This document shows, in pieces, positions 23,034 to 31,858 of a stretch of 53,152 nucleotides of DNA (positions are counted from its first letter, which is position 1; each line of letters starts with the position of its first letter). Source of the stretch: Undibacterium paludis (lineage in GTDB: Bacteria > Pseudomonadota > Gammaproteobacteria > Burkholderiales > Burkholderiaceae_D). Position numbers and translations under genes: made by a program. The notes below the pieces were generated by a model. That model had not been told where the DNA came from and ran no database searches. It worked only from the letters and a program-made list of their open reading frames with translations. The stretch spans positions 1-53,152 of the forward strand of contig NZ_JAKZHX010000023.1 in NCBI RefSeq assembly GCF_022568815.1. The letters are read 5' to 3'.

Positions 23034-24095
23034 TCACTCCCCTTCTTTCAAGCGCCTTTGCCTGACGGATTCAGCAAGACCTTCCAGTACCTTGATGCTC
23101 GATTCCCAGTCGATGCAACCGTCTGTCACTGACTGACCATAAACCAGTTCTTTGCCCGCCACCAGGTCCTGACGACCGGCAACCAGATGCGATTCAATCA
23201 TCACGCCGACGATACGGGTGTCGCCTGCGGCGATCTGCTGGCCGATGTCGGCGCAGACCGGGATTTGATTGGCGGGATTTTTTGAACTGTTGGCATGCGA
23301 TGCATCGATCATCAGTCGCGATGCCAGGCCGGCACTGGCGATGTCCTTGCAGGCGGCATCCACGCTGGCTGCATCATAGTTTGGCGTCTTGCCACCACGC
23401 AGAATGATGTGACAGTCTTCATTGCCATTGGTCGAGACGATAGCGGAATGGCCACCCTTGGTGACCGATAAAAAATGATGCGGCTGTGACGAAGCCTTGA
23501 TCGCATCAACAGCAATCTTGACATTGCCGTCCGTCCCATTCTTGAAACCGACCGGACAGGACAGGCCGGACGCGAGTTCGCGATGGACCTGCGATTCTGT
23601 CGTACGGGCGCCGATCGCGCCCCAGCTGATCAGGTCGGCAATGTATTGCGGGCTGATGACGTCAAGGTATTCCGTACCGGCAGGCAGGCCAAGTTCGTTG
23701 ATGTTGAGCAGCAGTTCACGGGCAATGCGCAAGCCATCATTGATGCGGAAGCTGTTGTCGAGGTAGGGATCGTTGATCAGACCTTTCCAGCCGACGGTGG
23801 TGCGTGGTTTTTCAAAGTACACGCGCATGATGATTTCGAGTTCACCAGCAAAATGCGGGCGCACCTCTGCCAGCCTGCGGGCATATTCCATCGCCGCCTT
23901 GGGGTCATGGATGGAACAGGGGCCAATCACGACCATCAGCCTGTCATCTTGTCCATGCAGTATGCGGTGCAAGGCTGTACGGGCATTGCCTGCGGTTTCC
24001 GAAGCTTTTTCGGAACAGGCAAATTCGCGTATCAAATGGGAGGGCGGAACCAGTTCCTTCATCTCGCGTATACGTAAATCGTCGGTGCGCTGCAT
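23034..24095 (-). CDS. aroG: 3-deoxy-7-phosphoheptulonate synthase, class I
   Basis: A 353-aa DAHP synthase with AGGAGA before the ATG. It condenses phosphoenolpyruvate with erythrose-4-phosphate, the first step of the shikimate pathway. Class I AroFGH features are clear: VVIGPCSIHDPKAAMEYA, MRVYFEKPRTTVGWKGLINDPYLD, GARTTESQVHRELASGLSCPVGFKNGT, the metal/substrate motif HIILRGGKTPNYD, and DASHANSSKNP. The length matches E. coli AroG/AroF/AroH; which aromatic amino acid inhibits it cannot be read with certainty. The gene stands between the methyltransferase and the cellulose locus. Confidence 0.94.
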   Translation of the reverse strand: MQRTDDLRIREMKELVPPSHLIREFACSEKASETAGNARTALHRILHGQDDRLMVVIGPCSIHDPKAAMEYARRLAEVRPHFAGELEIIMRVYFEKPRTTVGWKGLINDPYLDNSFRINDGLRIARELLLNINELGLPAGTEYLDVISPQYIADLISWGAIGARTTESQVHRELASGLSCPVGFKNGTDGNVKIAVDAIKASSQPHHFLSVTKGGHSAIVSTNGNEDCHIILRGGKTPNYDAASVDAACKDIASAGLASRLMIDASHANSSKNPANQIPVCADIGQQIAAGDTRIVGVMIESHLVAGRQDLVAGKELVYGQSVTDGCIDWESSIKVLEGLAESVRQRRLKEGE

Positions 24096-24162
24096 GTTTT
24101 CTCCTGAAAATTTCTAAAAATTTAAATCACAAATCAATGTTGTTGCAAGAACTTGAAAACCT

Positions 24163-24210
24163 GAAAACCAAAAATCTCACCACAGAGACACAGAGGGAGG
24201 CAAAAGAAAG
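24163..24210. repeat. Dispersed CACAGAGACACAGAG-type repeat, copy A
   Basis: GAAAACCAAAAATCTCACCACAG...: the unit runs to AAAGAAAG at 24210. It matches copy B at 24375-24423 with scattered substitutions (AAAACCAAAATCTCA, CACA-AGACA-AGAG). Elements of this sequence are common in bacterial intergenic DNA and give spurious TTETQR peptides. Confidence 0.6.
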
Positions 24211-24374
24211 CATGGTGCCTTTTCTTGTCATAGCCCTGGTTTGGCCAGACCCGTCGCATTTACCGCCCTCTGTAGATTGGGCTAAAGCTTTATCAGCCCT
24301 AGCAAAACACTTCTACATGTCATTTCCACCTCGGGGTGTTGGGCAAAAAAATCTTGCCCAACCTACAAAGTTTT

Positions 24375-24423
24375 TAAAACCAAAATCTCAACACAAAGAC
24401 ATAGAGAAGAACAGAGAACAAAG
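24375..24423. repeat. Dispersed CACAGAGACACAGAG-type repeat, copy B
   Basis: An imperfect direct repeat of 24163-24210, in the same orientation, separated by about 165 bp that includes the GTTGGGCAA hairpin. The two copies may bound a small dispersed element. Confidence 0.55.
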
Positions 24424-24553
24424 CCAGACGTTCCCAATACCGATGAGCAGGCAGTTCGTCTTCTTGTTGTTTCGCCTTTTTACCTTTCTCCTGCCTTACT
24501 TTGTGTCTGCGCGCCCCTATGTTGAGAGGTCTTGTTTGCTTAAAATTCAAGTC

Positions 24554-24588
24554 AAAAAAAAACCGCCTGGTTTCCGGGCGGTTTTTTT
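24554..24588. terminator. Bidirectional intrinsic terminator
   Basis: The stem AACCGCC (24561-24567) / GGCGGTT (24577-24583) is bordered by a run of A on the left and T on the right, so it terminates on both strands. It would end leftward transcripts from the cellulose locus. Confidence 0.8.
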
Positions 24589-24832
24589 AGAATTCTGGTT
24601 CAGCTCTTTTTCTTCGTGCGCTTACCGTCTTCCCACCGCCTTTGGCCTGGAATAGCTAAAATAAAAGAAGAAAAAGAAAACAACCTGTTTCATATCATTA
24701 TTTGTTCGTATTTTAAGTTTTGACAATCTTATTGTACTGCTTTGTTCATCACTAATGAACTAACCGTACTGATAGTGCATCAGTTTTCAGCAATTTGCAA
24801 GAATGTTCGCGTAATAAGCTTATTTATTAAGC

Positions 24833-25264
24833 TTATTTTTTCCATAAAGGCGGCGGTTCTGGCGGGATATCACCCTGGTTGGGATAAGCGCCCGGCACCG
24901 GCAATTTTCTTTGTACTGCCGCCACTTGCGGGGTGTTGCGGTTCATCCAGTTACGTAATTCATTGAGGTTGGCGGCGATATCGGCCCGGTTGGGGCTGAG
25001 CCGGTTTGCTCTTTCCAGCAGGTTCAGGGCTTTTTCATTATCCCCCTGGGCTGCCAGGGCAACTGCCTGGTTGTTCAGGGCAGAGGCATCAAAGGGGTTG
25101 ATCCTGGCCGCTTCGGCAAATTTTTTGCTGGCGGCACTGGTATTGCCCTCAGCCAGAAAATTACGGCCTTCTACATTGGGGTCCTGCGCATGGGCGGCAA
25201 CAGCGCCGAGGCTGAGCAAGCCTGCGCAGAGCAATCTTAAGAAAATAGTCGTTTTTTTCATCAT
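24833..25264 (-). CDS. Small secreted TPR protein at the end of the cellulose locus
   Basis: About 143 aa from ATG 25264 (MMKKTTIFLRLLCAGLLSLGAVAAHA; the next codon is also ATG). A signal peptide with AHA cleavage is followed by about two to three tetratricopeptide repeats (GRNFLAEGNTSAASKKFAEAARINPFDASALNNQAVALAAQGDNEKALNLLERANRLSPN) and a Pro-rich end (PPEPPPLWKK). It is likely periplasmic. It is 108 bp downstream of the second bcsC in the same direction and shares the TPR theme with BcsC, so it may be an accessory cellulose-export factor. No known bcs gene symbol fits. Confidence 0.65.
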   Translation of the reverse strand: MMKKTTIFLRLLCAGLLSLGAVAAHAQDPNVEGRNFLAEGNTSAASKKFAEAARINPFDASALNNQAVALAAQGDNEKALNLLERANRLSPNRADIAANLNELRNWMNRNTPQVAAVQRKLPVPGAYPNQGDIPPEPPPLWKK

Positions 25265-25358
25265 CTGCACCATCCACACTATCTGTCCACTACATTTCAT
25301 CGTACGTCTTTTCGGTTTCAGTAGCAGCTACCTGCATCAGTAGCCGCTCCAATTGCTT

Positions 25359-26755
25359 TCTCAGTTACCCTCTCAGTTACCCTGATAATAAGCCTTGGGC
25401 GCCACCGGCGGGAAGCCTATCGGGCTCTTTCTCGGCTCGAAGCTGTAGCGCAGGTAGATCGCTGCCGTGGTGTCGTTGAAGTCTCCTGAGTTATCCGCAC
25501 TGAGTTTGCCCCCAAGGAACAGGTGCGGGGTCAGCTGGTATTCTGCCGCTCCACCAAGCTTGAATGCAAATGCGGTCTTCGATTGCCCCGGGTAGCTGGT
25601 CTGGATGTTGATGGTCGGGTTGGCTGCCGCAAATTGTTCCAGCTCTGCCTGGTCCAGCGGGCTGTTCGGGTAGTACGCTGCCGCTACTTCGCGGAAGTGT
25701 TGTACCCCCAGTGAGGCGCCCAGCTGGTAGGCGAATTTGCCTTTGCGTCCTGCGATGTCGAGTGGCAGGCCAACGGCTACGTAGGATTTGGGGCTGAAGT
25801 AGCCGCCGTGGCCGTAGCTGAAGTAGCGCAGGTTTTTGTTGTAGAAGAAGGAGGTCAGGCCCAGTCCTGTCGTAAAACTGAAGTCGTTGGTTTTGTAGGC
25901 GCGCCAGTAGGCGCCTGCACCAAATTCGGCCATGGTGTTTTTGGCGACGTTTTTGCCGGTCAGGCTGTAGTAGCCCAGGCTGGCGTAGACGCCTCCGTCT
26001 TCACCATCGTAGGAGGTGTCGAGTTTGCCGCCGGTCTTGGTGACGCCGCCCCAGGTGAGTCCGTAAAGGCTGTCTTTGGCGCCGGCATAGGAGAGGTAGC
26101 TGTCGGTCACGGAGCGGCGGGCGATTTCTACCCCGAGGCCAGCGCCATCTGACTGGCCGCTCCAGCGCAGGCCGCCAACGACGTTCTGGACGGGGAAGCC
26201 GATGGGGCTGGCGCCGATGTCGGCTTTGATGCCGGCCAGTTCGTAGCTTAAGTTGAGGGCGACGCCTTTGGCTTGTTCGTCAAGGCTGGCAACGTTGCTT
26301 AAGCCTTGCTGGCGGGCGATGGTGGTGAACGGGACTTTGGCAAACTTGGCGCGTTCGACCAGGATGGCGTTGCGGCCAAACTGGCCTGCGACGTTGGTAT
26401 CGTTTAAGTACAGGGTGCCGGCATCGGCCAGCACGGGAATGATTTTTAAGCCGAACTGGCCCAGTCCCAACGTGCTGATCTGGGCTTCTATGGGGGTTTC
26501 TATGTCATTTAAGGCGGACAGGCCTTTTTCTCCGCTGCGTGAGCGCCCTGCCACTTCGACCGAGACTTCGGTGCGGCTCAGTTCGTTGATGGCGTCGATT
26601 TCTTTTTGCAGTGCTGCTTCTTCTGCACTGACGTTGGCTACCCTGGCTTTGCTGCGGTTGACGGTATTATTGGTATTGCTGCCCGTCGCATATTGCGCGT
26701 ATTGCTGGGGCACTGGCACCGGCGTCGCGTTGCTGTTGTAGCTCGCCTTCGGCGG
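25359..26755. repeat. 1.4-kb direct repeat, copy 1 (3' part of bcsC1)
   Basis: This stretch appears identical, base for base as far as I can follow by eye, to 30462-31858 (offset 5103). The left border is at TCTCAGTTACC, where the 12-base unit CTCTCAGTTACC is itself tandem. The right border is at CTTCGGCGG, after which the two genes diverge at once. It covers the last ~460 codons of bcsC and a few bases past the stop. Confidence 0.9.
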
Positions 26756-29700
26756 GATGTAGGGCACAACCGGCGCAGAGGAAGCCGTACCCGCCCCACC
26801 GCTGCCGGTATCATAGTAATTGCCGGTCTGTGGCTTTTGTACAGACTGACTTTGCAACTGTGGCACTTGCGATGTCAGCGGTGCTTGCGTCAGTGGACTG
26901 CGCGTCACATTCGCGGGCGGTATCTGGTAGACCGTCGCCGTGCCGCTGGCGCTGCTGACATTGCCGCTGGCACCACCCTGCACAGCTGCATTGCTGACAC
27001 CGGCTGCAGTACCGGCATAGGTATACGGCGGTACTGTTTGCGGCGCAGCTGCTGCCTGTTGCACTGGTGCAGCCTGCCTGTTCATTGTTACAGCCTGCAA
27101 TTGCGGGATAGTAGCCACAGGCGCTGCTGCGACCTGCGCCATTGGAGCAGGTGCTGTGCTGCTTTGGCTTTGGTTTTGCGCAGCTGCCAGCGTACTGGCA
27201 GGCAGTTGCGGTATCTGGTATTGCGGCGCTACCGGTGCATATTGCTGCTGCGGGATTTGTTGGGCGTAATGCGGTTGAGCGTACTGGGGCTGCGCATATT
27301 GCGGCTGCATATACTGAGCCTGCGCAGGTGGCGCATATTGCGGTGCTACCTGCTGCAAAGGCACGCCAACCGGTGCGAACAGCGCACTGCGGGGATTGCC
27401 CGCGCCTGCCTGCACCGGCTGATTATTCATGGCCACGGCTTGCGCCCTGCCATTACGATCACTGAACGGGTTGACGCTGAAGTCACCGGTAGGGGCAGGC
27501 TGATTCTGCGCAACCAGCCGTATGCCATTCGCTCCCATACCTGCGTTAGGACGCTGTGCCTGCTCCATGGCCAGAGCCTGCCTGAAATACTCCATGGCCT
27601 TGCCATTGTTGCCCTGCGCCCGCGCCACATTGCCAGCCAGGGAAATAAAGCGCGGATTATCCGGCTGCAACTGCATCAGGGTGGCCAGGTGCTGTTCTGC
27701 GCTGCTGAAGTCCCTGGCCTGTATGGCGGCAGTCACCAGGCCCTGCAAGACTTCAGGGTTTTGCGGTTCAGCCTGCAGTACACGGGCATACAGGTCTTTG
27801 GCAGACTCGGTGTCACCGGATGAGCTATAGATTCTGGCCAGTGTCAGCAACAGCAGATTGTCGTCCGGGTCCGCCATCAGCATGGGCTGGATGAAATTGA
27901 AGGCGGTCGCATAATCGCCGGCTTCACGCGCCCTTTCCGAGTAACGCATGGAGACAATGCGCTGTAAATCCTTGTAGTCAGTTACTTCTTCTGCACTGAG
28001 TTTGGGTATTTCAGTGATACGGCGCATCACGGCCAGTGCTTCTGCCTCCTGATTGGCGCGCAACAGGGCCATGCCATATTGCAGCAGCACGCCGGCCGGC
28101 GGGTTGGGTGTGCTGTCGACAGCACGCTTGACCAGGGCCAGGCCATGACCTGGGTCACCCACCTTCATGTGGAAGGCAGCGATGATGCCGACAAATTCTG
28201 GCTCATTGCCGGCCACGCCTTCTATGGTGCCCAGCAGTTCACGCGCCCGCGCCGTGTCACCGCGATTGACGAAAACATTCAGGCGATCAACCTGCACCCG
28301 TGTCCACAGGCGCTTTTGCAACTCGACCATCTCGGGTTTTCTGGCGGCGACCGGCAGGCGTTCCAGCGTCATCAGGCCTTCCCACCATAGCTGCTGCATG
28401 GCGCTCAACAGGGCGCTGGCATACAGGGCTTCGGCTTGCGGGTTTTCGACATTGGCCATGGCATCCATCAGGGCACGCGCCGCACCTGGAGCATTCTGGC
28501 CCAGGTAGATTTTTGCCAGCGCCATGCGCAACCAGGGGTTATCAGGCGTGATCAGTACCGCATCTTCGAGGCTGGTCTGGGCCGTGGCGATATCGCCTGC
28601 GGCTTCGGCAGCTTTGGCCTTGTCCCATAATTTGCCGGCCTTGAGTTCAGACAACACCGCCATCTGCCGTGGCGACATGTAGGCGCTTAACTCTTCGAGG
28701 TCCTTGATGCGTTTTTGCTGTGCCAGCAAACCGATCATGCTATCCAGCGCACCCTGGTTCTTGGGGTCGCTCTTCAACACCAGGCGGAAATTCGCTTCGG
28801 CTCCGGCCGCATCATTTTCTGCCAGCAGGGCGTCGCCAAGCTGCAGGATGCCGACCGCTTCCTTGGGGTCCATCTCTATGGCTTTGCGCAACAGGCTGAT
28901 ACCCTTGGCGCTGTTGCTGTCTTCAAATGCAGTACGGGCGTCGGCAATCATGCCCCAGTAATTGGCGCGGTCAAACGCCGGCTTCCATTGGTCCTTGCGA
29001 TTGGACGGCGACAACTCCACCGCCTTGTGCAGCAATGTACGGGATTCGACAAATTCATCCTGGCGCATCCTGACCAGGCCCAGGCCACCGTAACCGGCAG
29101 ATTCTTTGGGGTGGGATTTGATCAGCGTCTGGAAGGCCGCTTCAGCCGTCTTCAGGTCATTGGCGTCCAGGGCCTTGAAAGCGTCAGTACGCGCCTTGTC
29201 CAGATTGTCGCCACTTGCCTTTGCCTGCGCTTCTGTCTTGCCGGCAGACTTGTGCTCTGGCTTCGATTCTGACCTGGCTTCTGACTTTGTTTCAGATTTT
29301 GCCTGCACTTCAGCTTTAGGTGCTGCGGCGATATTCTCTTTGACTTCCGCTGCTGCCTTGACGGCAGTAGTCTGTTTGGCGGCAGCCAGCACCTTGGCCG
29401 GATTACTCTTTTCTTCAGTTACAGCCGGTGCAGCAGGACGGTTCAGGCCAGCCAGTTTTTCGCTCATGGCCTGGTCATCGGGGAATTTATCGAGGTAGCG
29501 GCGGAAGTACTTGGCGTTGTCATTTTTCAGCGCCATCCAGCTCAGCGCCTGACGCCATGAATCACCGGCCTGTTTGCCGACATCAGCCTTGGCAGTCAGT
29601 TGCTCCAGCGCGGCTATACCTTCCAGTCTGGTAGGTTCACGATACGTCAGCACCTGGGCATAGGCCAATGCATACCTGGTGTTGCCAGGGCTTTCTTTCA

Positions 29701-30226
29701 TCAGTTTTTCCAGGCCGCGTTTGGCGTCAGGATAACCGGCTTTGGTGCCTGCCAATACCTGGAAATATTCAAATGCGGCATCCCCCTTGAGTTTGGACGG
29801 GTCACCCATTTGCTTATAGGCTTCCACCGCGCTGTCGACATCCCCCTGTTTGGCCAGCTTGCGCGCTTCTTCGAGCTGGCCGCCAGCGCCATTGCTGCTA
29901 CCGCGACGATAAGCATCTTCGGCTGCACGCAGTTGGGTGATGGTCGCCTGAGCGCCTCTGAGTCTGGAATAATAGGTCTTGGCTTCGCTGGGGTTGCCAG
30001 CCTTGGATTCATAAATCACCAGGGCCAGCAGGGCCTCGGCATTGGATGGTTCTATCTTCAGTATCTTGCGCCAGGCGTCGGCGGCGTTTTCATCTTTGCC
30101 ACGCTGCGCCCAGAATTGCGCCTGTTCCTTCAGTTGCTGCGTCAAGGGGGTGTTGGCGAGCGCCTGCCCGCTGTCCAGATATACGGTCAAAAGCGCCAGT
30201 GCCAACGCTTTTTTCTTAAAAATCAT
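25373..30226 (-). CDS. bcsC: Cellulose synthase operon protein C, copy 1
   Basis: A 1617-aa outer-membrane export protein for cellulose. The signal peptide (MIFKKKALALALLTVYLDSGQALA) is followed by TPR repeats (to ~260), then a Lys/Glu/Ser/Ala-rich linker (~262-342, KAEVQAKSETKSEARSES) and a second long TPR block (~345-905). A Gln/Pro/Ala/Tyr-rich linker follows (~909-1157) with repeated QYAQP near 966-990, then the BCSC_C domain and C-terminal beta-barrel (~1158-1617, ending in YLRYSFEPRK...YYQGN). Usual BcsC proteins are about 1150-1300 aa, so the linkers make this one long. In the family, the TPR part spans the periplasm and the barrel forms the exit pore. Its last 460 residues are identical to BcsC copy 2 upstream. 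AGGGGAC precedes the start. A terminator at 30375-30411 separates it from copy 2, so it may have its own promoter in 30227-30374. Confidence 0.9.
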   Translation of the reverse strand: MIFKKKALALALLTVYLDSGQALANTPLTQQLKEQAQFWAQRGKDENAADAWRKILKIEPSNAEALLALVIYESKAGNPSEAKTYYSRLRGAQATITQLRAAEDAYRRGSSNGAGGQLEEARKLAKQGDVDSAVEAYKQMGDPSKLKGDAAFEYFQVLAGTKAGYPDAKRGLEKLMKESPGNTRYALAYAQVLTYREPTRLEGIAALEQLTAKADVGKQAGDSWRQALSWMALKNDNAKYFRRYLDKFPDDQAMSEKLAGLNRPAAPAVTEEKSNPAKVLAAAKQTTAVKAAAEVKENIAAAPKAEVQAKSETKSEARSESKPEHKSAGKTEAQAKASGDNLDKARTDAFKALDANDLKTAEAAFQTLIKSHPKESAGYGGLGLVRMRQDEFVESRTLLHKAVELSPSNRKDQWKPAFDRANYWGMIADARTAFEDSNSAKGISLLRKAIEMDPKEAVGILQLGDALLAENDAAGAEANFRLVLKSDPKNQGALDSMIGLLAQQKRIKDLEELSAYMSPRQMAVLSELKAGKLWDKAKAAEAAGDIATAQTSLEDAVLITPDNPWLRMALAKIYLGQNAPGAARALMDAMANVENPQAEALYASALLSAMQQLWWEGLMTLERLPVAARKPEMVELQKRLWTRVQVDRLNVFVNRGDTARARELLGTIEGVAGNEPEFVGIIAAFHMKVGDPGHGLALVKRAVDSTPNPPAGVLLQYGMALLRANQEAEALAVMRRITEIPKLSAEEVTDYKDLQRIVSMRYSERAREAGDYATAFNFIQPMLMADPDDNLLLLTLARIYSSSGDTESAKDLYARVLQAEPQNPEVLQGLVTAAIQARDFSSAEQHLATLMQLQPDNPRFISLAGNVARAQGNNGKAMEYFRQALAMEQAQRPNAGMGANGIRLVAQNQPAPTGDFSVNPFSDRNGRAQAVAMNNQPVQAGAGNPRSALFAPVGVPLQQVAPQYAPPAQAQYMQPQYAQPQYAQPHYAQQIPQQQYAPVAPQYQIPQLPASTLAAAQNQSQSSTAPAPMAQVAAAPVATIPQLQAVTMNRQAAPVQQAAAAPQTVPPYTYAGTAAGVSNAAVQGGASGNVSSASGTATVYQIPPANVTRSPLTQAPLTSQVPQLQSQSVQKPQTGNYYDTGSGGAGTASSAPVVPYIPPKASYNSNATPVPVPQQYAQYATGSNTNNTVNRSKARVANVSAEEAALQKEIDAINELSRTEVSVEVAGRSRSGEKGLSALNDIETPIEAQISTLGLGQFGLKIIPVLADAGTLYLNDTNVAGQFGRNAILVERAKFAKVPFTTIARQQGLSNVASLDEQAKGVALNLSYELAGIKADIGASPIGFPVQNVVGGLRWSGQSDGAGLGVEIARRSVTDSYLSYAGAKDSLYGLTWGGVTKTGGKLDTSYDGEDGGVYASLGYYSLTGKNVAKNTMAEFGAGAYWRAYKTNDFSFTTGLGLTSFFYNKNLRYFSYGHGGYFSPKSYVAVGLPLDIAGRKGKFAYQLGASLGVQHFREVAAAYYPNSPLDQAELEQFAAANPTINIQTSYPGQSKTAFAFKLGGAAEYQLTPHLFLGGKLSADNSGDFNDTTAAIYLRYSFEPRKSPIGFPPVAPKAYYQGN

Positions 30227-30374
30227 TCATGTCCCCTATTGAAGCTTGTACGGCGCATCCTGCAAGCTTGATGTCGTAAAAACAAAGGATACGCTTAAGC
30301 AGCATTTTGAAGTAAGCCAGCCCAAATAGAAAGCGTATGTGTGGCATGAATTGTAAATCTATTGCAAATCCAAT

Positions 30375-30411
30375 AAAAAACCGCCGGTTCCGTGAGGAAT
30401 CTGGCGGTTTT
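30375..30411 (-). terminator. Terminator between the two bcsC genes
   Basis: On the minus strand AAAACCGCC (30411-30403 side) and GGCGGTTTT close a stem of nine pairs, followed by TTTTTATTG. It lies 65 bp after the stop of bcsC copy 2 and 149 bp before the start of copy 1, so transcription of copy 1 may be uncoupled or attenuated. Confidence 0.75.
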
Positions 30412-30461
30412 CATTACTCGGGATAAATATTTCCCGATAACAGTTCTCTTCTCAGTTCCCC

Positions 30462-31858
30462 TCTCAGTTACCCTCTCAGTTACCCTGATAATAAGCCTTG
30501 GGCGCCACCGGCGGGAAGCCTATCGGGCTCTTTCTCGGCTCGAAGCTGTAGCGCAGGTAGATCGCTGCCGTGGTGTCGTTGAAGTCTCCTGAGTTATCCG
30601 CACTGAGTTTGCCCCCAAGGAACAGGTGCGGGGTCAGCTGGTATTCTGCCGCTCCACCAAGCTTGAATGCAAATGCGGTCTTCGATTGCCCCGGGTAGCT
30701 GGTCTGGATGTTGATGGTCGGGTTGGCTGCCGCAAATTGTTCCAGCTCTGCCTGGTCCAGCGGGCTGTTCGGGTAGTACGCTGCCGCTACTTCGCGGAAG
30801 TGTTGTACCCCCAGTGAGGCGCCCAGCTGGTAGGCGAATTTGCCTTTGCGTCCTGCGATGTCGAGTGGCAGGCCAACGGCTACGTAGGATTTGGGGCTGA
30901 AGTAGCCGCCGTGGCCGTAGCTGAAGTAGCGCAGGTTTTTGTTGTAGAAGAAGGAGGTCAGGCCCAGTCCTGTCGTAAAACTGAAGTCGTTGGTTTTGTA
31001 GGCGCGCCAGTAGGCGCCTGCACCAAATTCGGCCATGGTGTTTTTGGCGACGTTTTTGCCGGTCAGGCTGTAGTAGCCCAGGCTGGCGTAGACGCCTCCG
31101 TCTTCACCATCGTAGGAGGTGTCGAGTTTGCCGCCGGTCTTGGTGACGCCGCCCCAGGTGAGTCCGTAAAGGCTGTCTTTGGCGCCGGCATAGGAGAGGT
31201 AGCTGTCGGTCACGGAGCGGCGGGCGATTTCTACCCCGAGGCCAGCGCCATCTGACTGGCCGCTCCAGCGCAGGCCGCCAACGACGTTCTGGACGGGGAA
31301 GCCGATGGGGCTGGCGCCGATGTCGGCTTTGATGCCGGCCAGTTCGTAGCTTAAGTTGAGGGCGACGCCTTTGGCTTGTTCGTCAAGGCTGGCAACGTTG
31401 CTTAAGCCTTGCTGGCGGGCGATGGTGGTGAACGGGACTTTGGCAAACTTGGCGCGTTCGACCAGGATGGCGTTGCGGCCAAACTGGCCTGCGACGTTGG
31501 TATCGTTTAAGTACAGGGTGCCGGCATCGGCCAGCACGGGAATGATTTTTAAGCCGAACTGGCCCAGTCCCAACGTGCTGATCTGGGCTTCTATGGGGGT
31601 TTCTATGTCATTTAAGGCGGACAGGCCTTTTTCTCCGCTGCGTGAGCGCCCTGCCACTTCGACCGAGACTTCGGTGCGGCTCAGTTCGTTGATGGCGTCG
31701 ATTTCTTTTTGCAGTGCTGCTTCTTCTGCACTGACGTTGGCTACCCTGGCTTTGCTGCGGTTGACGGTATTATTGGTATTGCTGCCCGTCGCATATTGCG
31801 CGTATTGCTGGGGCACTGGCACCGGCGTCGCGTTGCTGTTGTAGCTCGCCTTCGGCGG
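30462..31858. repeat. 1.4-kb direct repeat, copy 2 (3' part of bcsC2)
   Basis: The partner of 25359-26755. The encoded protein ends are the same over ~460 residues, including synonymous positions, while the upstream parts of the two genes differ clearly at DNA and protein level. Confidence 0.9.

Larger units (their letters stand above)
24096..24832. other. Repeat-rich intergenic stretch downstream of the cellulose locus
   Basis: A 737-bp gap without a credible gene. It contains two imperfect ~48-bp direct repeats of a CACAGAGACACAGAG type (24163-24210 and 24375-24423), a hairpin GTTGGGCAA/TTGCCCAAC (24338-24362), a bidirectional terminator (24554-24588), and an A+T-rich hairpin AATAAGCTTA/TAAGCTTATT (24813-24837) touching the end of the TPR gene. 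A 172-codon open frame crosses it but is low-complexity and repeat-derived. Confidence 0.6.

Noticed and set aside
24137..24655. 172-codon plus-strand open frame downstream of aroG
   Set aside because: It runs through two copies of a dispersed repeat (giving the typical TTETQR peptide), a hairpin and a terminator, with low-complexity Phe/Ser-rich sequence. No ribosome site and no family features.
27250..27340. CRISPR-like short repeats
   Set aside because: The repeated units are in frame and encode QYAQP in BcsC copy 1. No spacer-repeat pattern of constant length.
26606..27823. 405-codon plus-strand open frame opposite bcsC copy 1
   Set aside because: It is antisense to the Gln/Pro/Ala-rich linker and TPR coding region; the Arg/His/Leu-rich translation is what the antisense of biased codons gives. 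The other strand is a strong gene.
25359..31858. Assembly error as sole cause of the duplicated bcsC ends
   Set aside because: Upstream parts of the two genes differ throughout and each copy has its own 5' end, so two genes are real. Only the exact identity of the 3' ends could be influenced by assembly, and this is listed as a check.
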